The notes under the pieces are model-generated. The model searched no databases. It worked only from the letters and a program-made list of their open reading frames with translations, and was not told the origin of the DNA. This document shows positions 27,905 to 34,732 of a stretch of DNA of 42,107 nt, piece by piece. The translations under genes and the position numbers were made by a program. This DNA is from Nitrospirota bacterium (GTDB lineage Bacteria; Nitrospirota; Leptospirillia; Leptospirillales; Leptospirillaceae): NCBI GenBank assembly GCA_021816465.1, contig JAKAYF010000010.1, positions 1 to 42,107 of the forward strand. The letters are read 5' to 3'. Numbering within the stretch: the first letter of the stretch is position 1; the number at the start of each line of letters is the position of its first letter.

Positions 27905-27919
27905 TTGTCCATATGACAA
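27905..27919. promoter_or_regulatory. Inverted repeat, candidate operator
   Basis: TTGTC and GACAA form a perfect 5+5 inverted repeat with a 5-base spacer in the divergent gap between the Crp/Fnr-family gene and the small membrane-protein gene. Its 15-base size is about that of Crp/Fnr sites, although the half-sites differ from both TTGAT and TGTGA. It lies 30 bases before the regulator's GTG. Confidence 0.35.
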
Positions 27920-27999
27920 TGATCATACTCCAGAAAAAAGTATTGCACGAGAATAATCCCACAGATGACTGTCATCCTTGGAAATCAAAGGAGTCGAAC

Positions 28000-28572
28000 A
28001 TGAATACCCGCCGCGACAGCCTCACGATCCACCCGACGATCAGGACACTTCCAAAGGTCAGGCAAGCCGCAATAGTCTGTCCCTTTTGCATTTTGGGGAT
28101 CGCACTTATTTTCTGGGCAAAACCATCCTCAGGATCCACCGTGACGGGACTTGCTCTCTGGACCGTTATCATGCAGGGTTTTTCGGCGATATTTCTTGTT
28201 CTCGTTTTCAGGGCAGCCAAATCTGTCAGCGATACCATTGAAGAACAAAAGATCATCGAAAAAATCGCACTGCCAGAAAAAGAGCTTCTGGAGAAAGTCT
28301 ACAGGACAGGACGTTATGCCCCGATTGATACAAAACCCCACCCGGAACACATCCCGGAATGGATGGAACACAACAAAGGAATCCTGCAATCAATCATCGC
28401 CACATTTGAAAAGTGCCATGCCATTCCTACCGGATGCCGGGAGAAGATCAGGGAAAGTTTCCATCGGGGACTATCAGAACTGATCACGTCCCAGCCCGAT
28501 GGAGGCAATTCTTTTGCCGTTCCCCGGCAGGAAGTCAAAAAAATGATAGACCAGCTCATGATGGATCTCTAA
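28000..28572 (+). CDS. Two-helix membrane protein of unknown function
   Basis: A 190-residue protein with membrane helices at about 22-41 and 49-71, then a charged cytoplasmic domain with an acidic coiled segment (78-100). A CPFC motif sits at the start of the first helix, and two more cysteines lie at 139 and 146. I recognise no family. The ATG at 28000 was chosen because AAAGGAG is 6 bases upstream; an earlier in-frame ATG at 27913 would place the putative operator inside the gene and adds polar sequence. It is divergent from the Crp/Fnr-family gene and ends 8 bases before the convergent acyltransferase gene. Confidence 0.7.
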   Translation: MNTRRDSLTIHPTIRTLPKVRQAAIVCPFCILGIALIFWAKPSSGSTVTGLALWTVIMQGFSAIFLVLVFRAAKSVSDTIEEQKIIEKIALPEKELLEKVYRTGRYAPIDTKPHPEHIPEWMEHNKGILQSIIATFEKCHAIPTGCREKIRESFHRGLSELITSQPDGGNSFAVPRQEVKKMIDQLMMDL

Positions 28573-28580
28573 CTCCCCTG

Positions 28581-31268
28581 TCATGACTCCGACTGCATGC
28601 TCTCTGGCAACAGACTGTTGACCATGGAGAAAAGTTCGAGGTTCAGCCTGGAAGTGGACTCTCTCGACAGGTCCCCGGGAGAGACAGGAGATCCGAACCG
28701 GAGTTCAATCTTGCCCGGCCTCGGGAAGCGGTTTTTTCTGGGATAAGCCTCATAACTCCCGATAATGCCGACCGGTATTACCGGGCAAGGAAAAGCCCCA
28801 AGCAGGTGGGCCGTTCCCGGTCTGAACATCTTGATTTTCCCATCGTGGGTTCGGTCTCCCTCGGGAAACACCAGTATTCCCTTTCCTTCCTCCAGCATCC
28901 TGTATGAAACCCGAAGTGCCGAGGAGGCCTTGTCCGGATCGATCGAGATCACTCCAAAAAGATTTTTTAACGGATGAATCCTGGGATGGTCAAAAATCGG
29001 AGAAAAACCAAGAAGGACTGTTCTTGAAAGAATTTCATCCGGAAGAGCTGCCGAGATCAGAAATCCGTCAAGATAACTGCCATGGTTGGCTACAATGATA
29101 AAGGGCCCATCAGGCCAAAGTGCCTTATAACCGGTAACGGTCTCATAAATCCACCCTTTTTCCGTTTTTTCAAAACGGGGGAAATCAACCCGAAAGAAAA
29201 CGGAAGAAATCCCTCTCAAAAACAGATGAAAAGCGCGCAAACCGGAGGACAGGCTCCGACCATCCGGAGAGAGAGGGCGATGAGGAACCTCAGCCTCTTC
29301 CTTTTCTGTCAGCGGAGTTTCCCAATAACGTCCTTCAAGTGCCTTTTTTTCCGTCACCATGAGACCGTTTGCCCACAGGGAAACAGCAACCATCAGATCC
29401 TTGACGGTCAAGATGTTGTTCAGCATGGCATCTTCAGGGATTCTGGCGCCAAAACCCTCTTCGAGGGCAGACACAAGCTCAAGGCGTCCAAGGGAATCAA
29501 GTCCAAGATCTATTTCGAGATGATCTTCCATTCTGACCGGGCGCTTGATCGTCAGAATTTCATTCAGGATGGCAAATGTTTTCTGTTCGATGGGGTCGAC
29601 ATCACCAGATGCAACAGAAGTATTGTCCTGTAATTTTTCAGACTCCATCTCCTCAACGATTTCCGGCAGAAGGTACCGCTTGAGCTTCATCAGCCTGGTT
29701 CTTGGCAGCGGATCCCTGACGATCGAAAAACCTCCCATCCTGCTGTGCGACGGAAGGGACTGCTGCATCAGGTTGAACATATCTGTCACGATTGGAACAA
29801 TATTGGTCCGTCCGGAACGCTGAAAACTCTCCATGTCAGGACGAACCAGCAACCATGGAACACCTTTCCGAAGAGTCACGGCGATCTCAGAAACCAGCGG
29901 GTCGGAAACCCACCGTGATTCGATTGCCTCGGGCTGGATTTTTTTTCCGTTCGGAAGAACCAGGAGCTCCTTCAGGCGCCCGGTCAGCGTTATATATCCG
30001 TCGGACAACTGTGCACGGTCCCCCGTGGAAAACCATCCGTCCTGATCGACAACAGACTCTCGACCATGACGCCCAAGCCAATAACAGGAGGCCACATTAT
30101 CTCCCTTGACCTGAAGCTCCCCTGATTCAGCGATCCTGACGGAAACCCCATCCAGGGGCCGGCCCACCGAGCCGATCTGAAATGCCTGGGGAACATTGAA
30201 AGAAACAACAGGTGAGGTCTCGGTCAATCCATAACCTTCAAGGAGCATAAGACCAAAGCCCATAAAATCCTCAATGATCTTGGGATCAAGGGGAGCCCCA
30301 CCAGAAGAGAGGGCTCTCATGGAATCGCCAAAACGGGCATGAACAGCCGGGAACAGAACTCTTCCCGCGTTTTGAAATCCCAGCCTTGAAAGCTTTCTGA
30401 CCGCTGGAGCCAGGAGAGACTTCGCAACGAACGCCTTGAAAGCCCCCTTCTGCCGGACACCTTCCATCAATTTTTGATGAAACCCTTCCCATATTGCAGG
30501 AACACCCGGGAAAAGGGCTATATGCATGTTCGTAAGACACCATGAAATTGTTTTGGGATGATTGTCCGGAACAAAGACCGGAACAGCACCCAGGAGCATC
30601 GGAAGGTGAAAAAGTCCCATCGCCGGATAAGCGTGATGAAGGGGCAACATCCCGATGACCCTGTCTCCTTTCCGGTAGATATTGAGACGGTCGAAGGCAA
30701 ACACATCAAAAAGGATATTCCTGTGGGTCAGCGGGACTCCCTTTGCCATTCCTGTTGTTCCCGATGTCATCAGCAAAAAGGCAACATCATCACCATGTCC
30801 AGGAATGGACCTTGCCTTGAGGGAAGACATCGCACCCTCCCTGTCTTCCGGAGACGGGAGACCGGAGACGGAAACACGAACGACCTCTCCCGTCCATATT
30901 CCGGAAATGGCATCTGCTCCAATAACCACAAGGCGATCGGCATCAAAGGTCTTGAGGTGAAAAACAATCTCCGCAGGAGGCATCATATGGTCGATCGCCA
31001 TGACAATCCCGCCCCGCCCGAGAATGGCCATGGCCGCAAGGATCCAGGTCATGCATGGAGGACCTGTGAGGGCGACAATCAAGCCCGGCTCAGGACGTAT
31101 CTGTTCCATGAGCTGGACAACCCTGGCGGCTGATGCCCACCCGTCATAGGTTACAGGCATAAGCTGACCATCCTTCTGGACAATATCCACTCCAAGTTCT
31201 CCATCAGGCTCTTCCTTGATCCTCTGAAAAAAACCATCAAACAGAGTTTCAGGATGATCAGTTCTCAT
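28581..31268 (-). CDS. Fusion of AMP-dependent acyl ligase, acyl carrier domain and PlsC acyltransferase
   Basis: The 895 residues contain three domains in order. An adenylate-forming ligase (about 1-530) has TSGTTGMAKG (168-177) and the later GYGLTET and STGDRAQ segments. A carrier domain (about 560-635) has the phosphopantetheine site LGLDSLG with S592. A 1-acylglycerol-phosphate acyltransferase domain (about 680-890) has H729 and D734 in NHGSYLDG and FPEGDR near 800. The likely role is to activate a free fatty acid, hold it on the built-in carrier and pass it to a lysophospholipid or glycerol phosphate. E. coli Aas has related activities but puts the acyltransferase first and has no carrier domain. 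The ATG overlaps the stop of the beta-CASP gene (ATGA). Confidence 0.9.
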   Translation of the reverse strand: MRTDHPETLFDGFFQRIKEEPDGELGVDIVQKDGQLMPVTYDGWASAARVVQLMEQIRPEPGLIVALTGPPCMTWILAAMAILGRGGIVMAIDHMMPPAEIVFHLKTFDADRLVVIGADAISGIWTGEVVRVSVSGLPSPEDREGAMSSLKARSIPGHGDDVAFLLMTSGTTGMAKGVPLTHRNILFDVFAFDRLNIYRKGDRVIGMLPLHHAYPAMGLFHLPMLLGAVPVFVPDNHPKTISWCLTNMHIALFPGVPAIWEGFHQKLMEGVRQKGAFKAFVAKSLLAPAVRKLSRLGFQNAGRVLFPAVHARFGDSMRALSSGGAPLDPKIIEDFMGFGLMLLEGYGLTETSPVVSFNVPQAFQIGSVGRPLDGVSVRIAESGELQVKGDNVASCYWLGRHGRESVVDQDGWFSTGDRAQLSDGYITLTGRLKELLVLPNGKKIQPEAIESRWVSDPLVSEIAVTLRKGVPWLLVRPDMESFQRSGRTNIVPIVTDMFNLMQQSLPSHSRMGGFSIVRDPLPRTRLMKLKRYLLPEIVEEMESEKLQDNTSVASGDVDPIEQKTFAILNEILTIKRPVRMEDHLEIDLGLDSLGRLELVSALEEGFGARIPEDAMLNNILTVKDLMVAVSLWANGLMVTEKKALEGRYWETPLTEKEEAEVPHRPLSPDGRSLSSGLRAFHLFLRGISSVFFRVDFPRFEKTEKGWIYETVTGYKALWPDGPFIIVANHGSYLDGFLISAALPDEILSRTVLLGFSPIFDHPRIHPLKNLFGVISIDPDKASSALRVSYRMLEEGKGILVFPEGDRTHDGKIKMFRPGTAHLLGAFPCPVIPVGIIGSYEAYPRKNRFPRPGKIELRFGSPVSPGDLSRESTSRLNLELFSMVNSLLPESMQSES

Positions 31269-32680
31269 GACCGCTTTCCTTTCGCTGGAGGCAATTCGAC
31301 CGTTTCATGCAATTTTGGCAACATCCTGTCATTCCACCCAATGGATTGAAGTTTTTCCGAAAATCCAGCCATCGAGCGCTTTTCCCCATGAATCAAAAAG
31401 ACCCGATCCGGAATCTTCATCGACCCACACCACGCAAGCAGGTCTCCTTGATCGGCATGGGCCGAAAACCCATTGATCATATGCGTCTGGATCCTGACAT
31501 CGCGCATCTCCCCAAGAAGCCGGACCTTTTTCTCGCCGTCCACGATTGACCTGCCAAGGGTTCCTTCCGCCTGATATCCCACAAAAATCAGGGATGACAG
31601 GGGATTATCGATATGACGCTCGAGATGGTAAACAATTCTTCCACCCGAGACCATTCCTGAACCGGCCATAATCACCGCATCGCGTCTGACGGCATTGATT
31701 TCCTGGGAGTCGCGGATTGAACGGGCCGTGACAAGCCCCGGAAATGAAAACGGATCTATGCCGCGAGCGATAACGGATTCCAGCTCAGGAGAAAGCTCGC
31801 TTCGAAACCGTTCAAACACCTCGGTCGCAGAAAGAGCCATCGGGGAATCAAGAAAAAAGAAAGTTCCGGGAGGAACCCTTTCTTCGCGGAAAAACTGCCC
31901 GAAAACCCACAGAAGCTCCTGGGCCCGCTCCAGTGCGAACGTCGGGATCAGGACGTTACCGCCACCTGCAAGCGTCTGAGCCAGAACACGGGCCAACTCT
32001 TCGACCGATTCCTGTCTGGAACGATGAAGCCGGTCACCGTAGGTTGTCTCGACAAGGACATAGTCCGAGTCGACAGGGGGAGACCATGGCTTGACCAGAG
32101 AGACATTTCTCGGACCGAGATCGCCCGAAAAAAGGATTTTGGTCGTAACGCCTTTCTCCCGAACCAACACCTGAATCGAAGCAGAACCCAGGATGTGTCC
32201 TGCATCATGAAAAACTGCGACCACGTCAGGGTGAACCCTGACAGGCATCCGCAGGTCGACTGTCTGAAAAAGGGCCATCGTTTCGATCACATCGGAAATA
32301 TTGTAGGAAGCATCATCTCTTTTGTGGATCACTCCCCGCACATGCTTGTGCTGCCTGTCCCTTGCCTCTTCGTGAAGATGAGCGGCATCCTGGAGAACAA
32401 TCCCCGCAAGAAGCCTTGTCGGAGCCGTTGCATAAATCGGCCCACGAAACCCCTGGCGAAAGAGAAGAGGCAACCTGCCACAATGGTCAAGGTGGGCATG
32501 GGTGAGAAGAACGGCATCGATTTCTCTCGGATCAAAACCAAAGGGGTCCGACTGTCCGCCAAAAAGCTCATCAGCCCCCTGAAAAAGCCCACAGTCGACA
32601 AGAACCCTGAAACCGTCAAGTTCGAGAAGATGGCAGGAGCCTGTAACGCAAGAGGCTGCACCATGAAAAGAGAGTTTCAC
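31265..32680 (-). CDS. Beta-CASP metallo-beta-lactamase nuclease (CPSF-like)
   Basis: A 471-residue protein of the RNA-processing beta-CASP group. HAHLDH (61-66) binds the two metals; the family's later motifs are visible as an ETTYGDR segment, LDSPMALSATE, MAGSGMVSGGR with a downstream H in LERHIDNP, and FSAHADQGDL near the C-terminus. Bacterial members related to CPSF-73 act as RNases, but their targets are mostly unknown. I chose GTG 32680 because AAAGGA lies 6 bases upstream and the product then begins KLSFHGAASCVTGSCH, matching family starts. A TTG at 32737 would add 19 residues and coincides with the predicted -35 box. It is coupled to the downstream fusion enzyme by ATGA. Confidence 0.88.
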   Translation of the reverse strand: MKLSFHGAASCVTGSCHLLELDGFRVLVDCGLFQGADELFGGQSDPFGFDPREIDAVLLTHAHLDHCGRLPLLFRQGFRGPIYATAPTRLLAGIVLQDAAHLHEEARDRQHKHVRGVIHKRDDASYNISDVIETMALFQTVDLRMPVRVHPDVVAVFHDAGHILGSASIQVLVREKGVTTKILFSGDLGPRNVSLVKPWSPPVDSDYVLVETTYGDRLHRSRQESVEELARVLAQTLAGGGNVLIPTFALERAQELLWVFGQFFREERVPPGTFFFLDSPMALSATEVFERFRSELSPELESVIARGIDPFSFPGLVTARSIRDSQEINAVRRDAVIMAGSGMVSGGRIVYHLERHIDNPLSSLIFVGYQAEGTLGRSIVDGEKKVRLLGEMRDVRIQTHMINGFSAHADQGDLLAWCGSMKIPDRVFLIHGEKRSMAGFSEKLQSIGWNDRMLPKLHETVELPPAKGKRS

Positions 32681-32708
32681 AATCGATCCTTTCCACCCTT
32701 CGGTGAGG

Positions 32709-32737
32709 GTAATAGGCAATAATTTCAGTTTTTCCAA
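32709..32737 (-). promoter_or_regulatory. Possible promoter for the beta-CASP unit
   Basis: Minus-strand TTGGAA (32737-32732) and TATTAC (32714-32709) are 17 bases apart. It lies between the right end of the insertion sequence and the GTG at 32680, so the operon appears to keep its own promoter despite the insertion. Confidence 0.4.
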
Positions 32738-32797
32738 CTCACTTTAACAAAACAGGAAAAAACCATCCAGTTTCTCATCGAAACTCCTCTTAAAACC

Positions 32798-32950
32798 CAT
32801 GAACTCTCCCGCTGCTAAGCTGACGCTGTAGTGGGGGTTTCCGGTCTCACGACCGAAAATTCCTCTTTCGCCGAGGATGCGCGAAGGCGTTTGGACCTTC
32901 GCGTCTTATAGTCCTCTCCGGAGGCTTTGTCTTCGGACAGTTCCTGCCCT
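32798..32950 (-). ncRNA. Putative omega-RNA (TnpB guide RNA) at element right end
   Basis: TnpB proteins use an RNA read from the 3' end of their own gene through the right end of the element, with the guide in the flanking DNA. This stretch, overlapping the last tnpB codons, is conserved in the second copy and contains several hairpins: GCGAAGG/CCTTCGC (7 pairs in this copy), CCTC/GAGG (identical in both copies), CGGTC/GACCG, and the right-end palindrome. The guide would be read from 32797 downwards. The boundaries and existence of this RNA are inferred from the family. Confidence 0.45.
32812..32834. repeat. Right-end subterminal palindrome of the IS
   Basis: CTGCTA-AGC and GCT-g-TAGTGG pair imperfectly around a TGAC loop; the tnpB stop codon lies in the stem. 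The second copy has a stronger version at 41966-41991. IS200/IS605 transposases recognise such subterminal hairpins on single-stranded DNA. Confidence 0.6.
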
Positions 32951-34245
32951 AGTTGTTTCCGTTTTCCGATCCCGCACCGCCGGACTGGCTTCCTCTGGAC
33001 ATCCCCTTCCAGAAGAAGTCGGATTCCCCTTTTGGCAATGACCAGGCCCGCGTTTCGATCGGCGTTATCCGTGAGTCCGCAGCGCTGGCAGACAAATTCG
33101 GCCTGGGAGGGCCAGTTGTCCGGGTGAATGTGCCCGCAGTGGGCACATTCCTGCGAACTGAATTGCGGTGGTACTTTAATCACGAGCTTCCCGTTGCGTC
33201 GGGCCTTGTACGAAAGAAAGAGGACGAACAGGCCCCAGCAAGACGACAGGATCGCCCTGTTCAGCCCAGCCTTCGCTCTTACCCCGTTTTTGACATGTCG
33301 TCCGGACCCGTCCTTTTTTGGCTCCGGACTCTTCGTCATGTTTTTGATCTTCAGATCCTCGACTACGAAGAGGCTCCGTTCGGGATCTGTGGTAAAAGTA
33401 TGGGTGGCCTTGTGGACCACATCCTTCCGGACGTTCTTGGCATATTCGAAGGTTCGGGCCAGGCGTCGCTTTGTCTTCTTCCGGTTCTGCGACCCCTTAT
33501 TCTGTCTTGCCAGTCTCCGCTGGTACCGCCTCCGGGCCCGCTCCTTCCTTTCGGTCCGGCTCTTGTGGACCGGGAGAAGATCTATGCTCTGCCCGGAGCT
33601 TGCCATGACCGGAACCGCCACACCCCGGTCGAAGCCCAAGGTCCGGACTTCGAGTTCCTCTTCCGTAAACAACCGGAGCCAGGAGACCGTCTCCTCCTCC
33701 TTCGGCTCCGGAAGACCGTCGTCCGAGGAGAAGGAGACGTACCACTTCCCCGCCTCGACCGAGACGTGAAGAGACGAGGGACGGGAGTACGGGACATGGG
33801 CCGTAAAGGACAGAACTCCCACCGGGAACTTTCGGGTTCCGAGAACAAGCTCTTCGGTCTGTGTCTTGTCGTTAGTCCTGAAGGAGAAGAGTTCGGAGGT
33901 GATCCAGACGGACTGTCTCCCGTCCTTTCGCTTGAAGGTCGGTCGCCCGGCCAGGCCGGAAAAGAAGCGTCCGTAGGCCTGTTTCCAGAGAACCGCTCCG
34001 TTTCTAAGAATCTGCGAGGGAACCTCCCGGAGCCAGGGAGTCTCCGGTCCGATGAACCGGGAGTATTCCTGATCGACAGGAACGGGCGTTCCCGAGAGAG
34101 AGACGGCTTTTTTGGCGAAGGTCCGGTAGTACCGGTCCTCCGAGACCTTGGCGTTGTAAACAAACCGCTGGTGTCCGATCCACTGGAGAAGGACCTGTTC
34201 CTGAGCGGGCGTGGGATACGCGCGAAAGCGGTTGCCGGTCTGCAT
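32815..34245 (-). CDS. tnpB: IS605-family TnpB RNA-guided nuclease
   Basis: The 476-residue protein has the TnpB layout: N-terminal helix-turn-helix (RFRAYPTPAQEQ), a central region, RuvC-like catalytic residues D206 (TLGFDRG), E296 (FVVEDLK) and D396 (DNADRNAG), and a zinc finger with C367, C370, C386 and C389 (ECAHCG, CQRCG). All catalytic residues are present, so it may be active as an RNA-guided DNA nuclease. The start at ATG 34245 fits the family N-terminus; an upstream in-frame start at 34293 would run into tnpA. The gene is GC-rich compared with its neighbours, consistent with transfer. It carries a polar tail of about 55 residues after the RuvC domain, encoded in the putative omega-RNA region. 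Confidence 0.93.
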   Translation of the reverse strand: MQTGNRFRAYPTPAQEQVLLQWIGHQRFVYNAKVSEDRYYRTFAKKAVSLSGTPVPVDQEYSRFIGPETPWLREVPSQILRNGAVLWKQAYGRFFSGLAGRPTFKRKDGRQSVWITSELFSFRTNDKTQTEELVLGTRKFPVGVLSFTAHVPYSRPSSLHVSVEAGKWYVSFSSDDGLPEPKEEETVSWLRLFTEEELEVRTLGFDRGVAVPVMASSGQSIDLLPVHKSRTERKERARRRYQRRLARQNKGSQNRKKTKRRLARTFEYAKNVRKDVVHKATHTFTTDPERSLFVVEDLKIKNMTKSPEPKKDGSGRHVKNGVRAKAGLNRAILSSCWGLFVLFLSYKARRNGKLVIKVPPQFSSQECAHCGHIHPDNWPSQAEFVCQRCGLTDNADRNAGLVIAKRGIRLLLEGDVQRKPVRRCGIGKRKQLGQELSEDKASGEDYKTRRSKRLRASSAKEEFSVVRPETPTTASA

Positions 34246-34268
34246 CGAGGCATGGTATCCTTGGCCGC

Positions 34269-34708
34269 ATGGAAAATAAACCGAACAAGTCAAGCTCTCA
34301 TGCCGTTTATTCTCTCAAGCTGCATATCGTTTTTGTGACAAAGTATCGGCGAAAACCCTCACGCCGGAACTTCTCGACTATCTCCGGGGCGCCTTCGGCC
34401 TGATCCTGTCGGACTGGCGCTGCACGCTTCTGGAATTCGGCGGGGAAGCGGATCACGTGCATCTTCTGGTCGGGATCCATCCGGCACTCAACATCTCCAC
34501 CCTGATCAACAATCTTAAAACGGCTTCTGCCAGACGGGTTCGCAATCGTTTTCCAGACCATCTGAAGCCGTTTTACTGGAAGCCGTATTTCTGGCACCGG
34601 GCCTATTACGTGGGAAGCGTCGGCGGAGCGACTCTGGAAACGGTCCGTCGTTATGTCGAAAGCCAGGGGACCAAGGAAAAACCCCGCAAAGCCAAACCGC
34701 CCGCTTGA
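34269..34708 (+). pseudogene. tnpA: IS200/IS605 TnpA (Y1 transposase), single-base frameshift
   Basis: Translation from ATG 34269 gives a typical TnpA start (VYSLKLHIVFVTKYRRK) and then runs into a stop. From the A-run at 34352-34355 the family sequence continues in another frame: TLTPELLDYLRG, then DHVHLLV (HUH metal site) and ETVRRYVESQ (catalytic tyrosine), ending at 34708. Restoring one A to the A-run would join both parts. The gene is therefore a pseudogene, or the base was lost in sequencing. Programmed frameshifting is not typical of this family. Confidence 0.85.
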
Positions 34709-34715
34709 CCCCCTC

Positions 34716-34732
34716 TTGGCCTGTGGCCTAAA
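34716..34732. repeat. Palindrome near the left end of the IS
   Basis: GGCC-TGT-GGCC, extended by TT and AA with one bulged base, lies 8 to 24 bases after the tnpA stop. It is a candidate left-end hairpin. It overlaps the last codon positions and stop of recB (34728-34730). Confidence 0.4.

Noticed and set aside
27913-27999. Earlier start for the two-helix membrane protein
   Set aside because: The ATG at 28000 has a strong Shine-Dalgarno at proper distance; the upstream 29 residues are polar and overlap the candidate operator.
32953-34338. Long plus-strand open frame (461 codons) opposite tnpB
   Set aside because: It is the antisense shadow of the GC-rich tnpB gene, which has full catalytic motifs; the plus-strand translation shows no family features.
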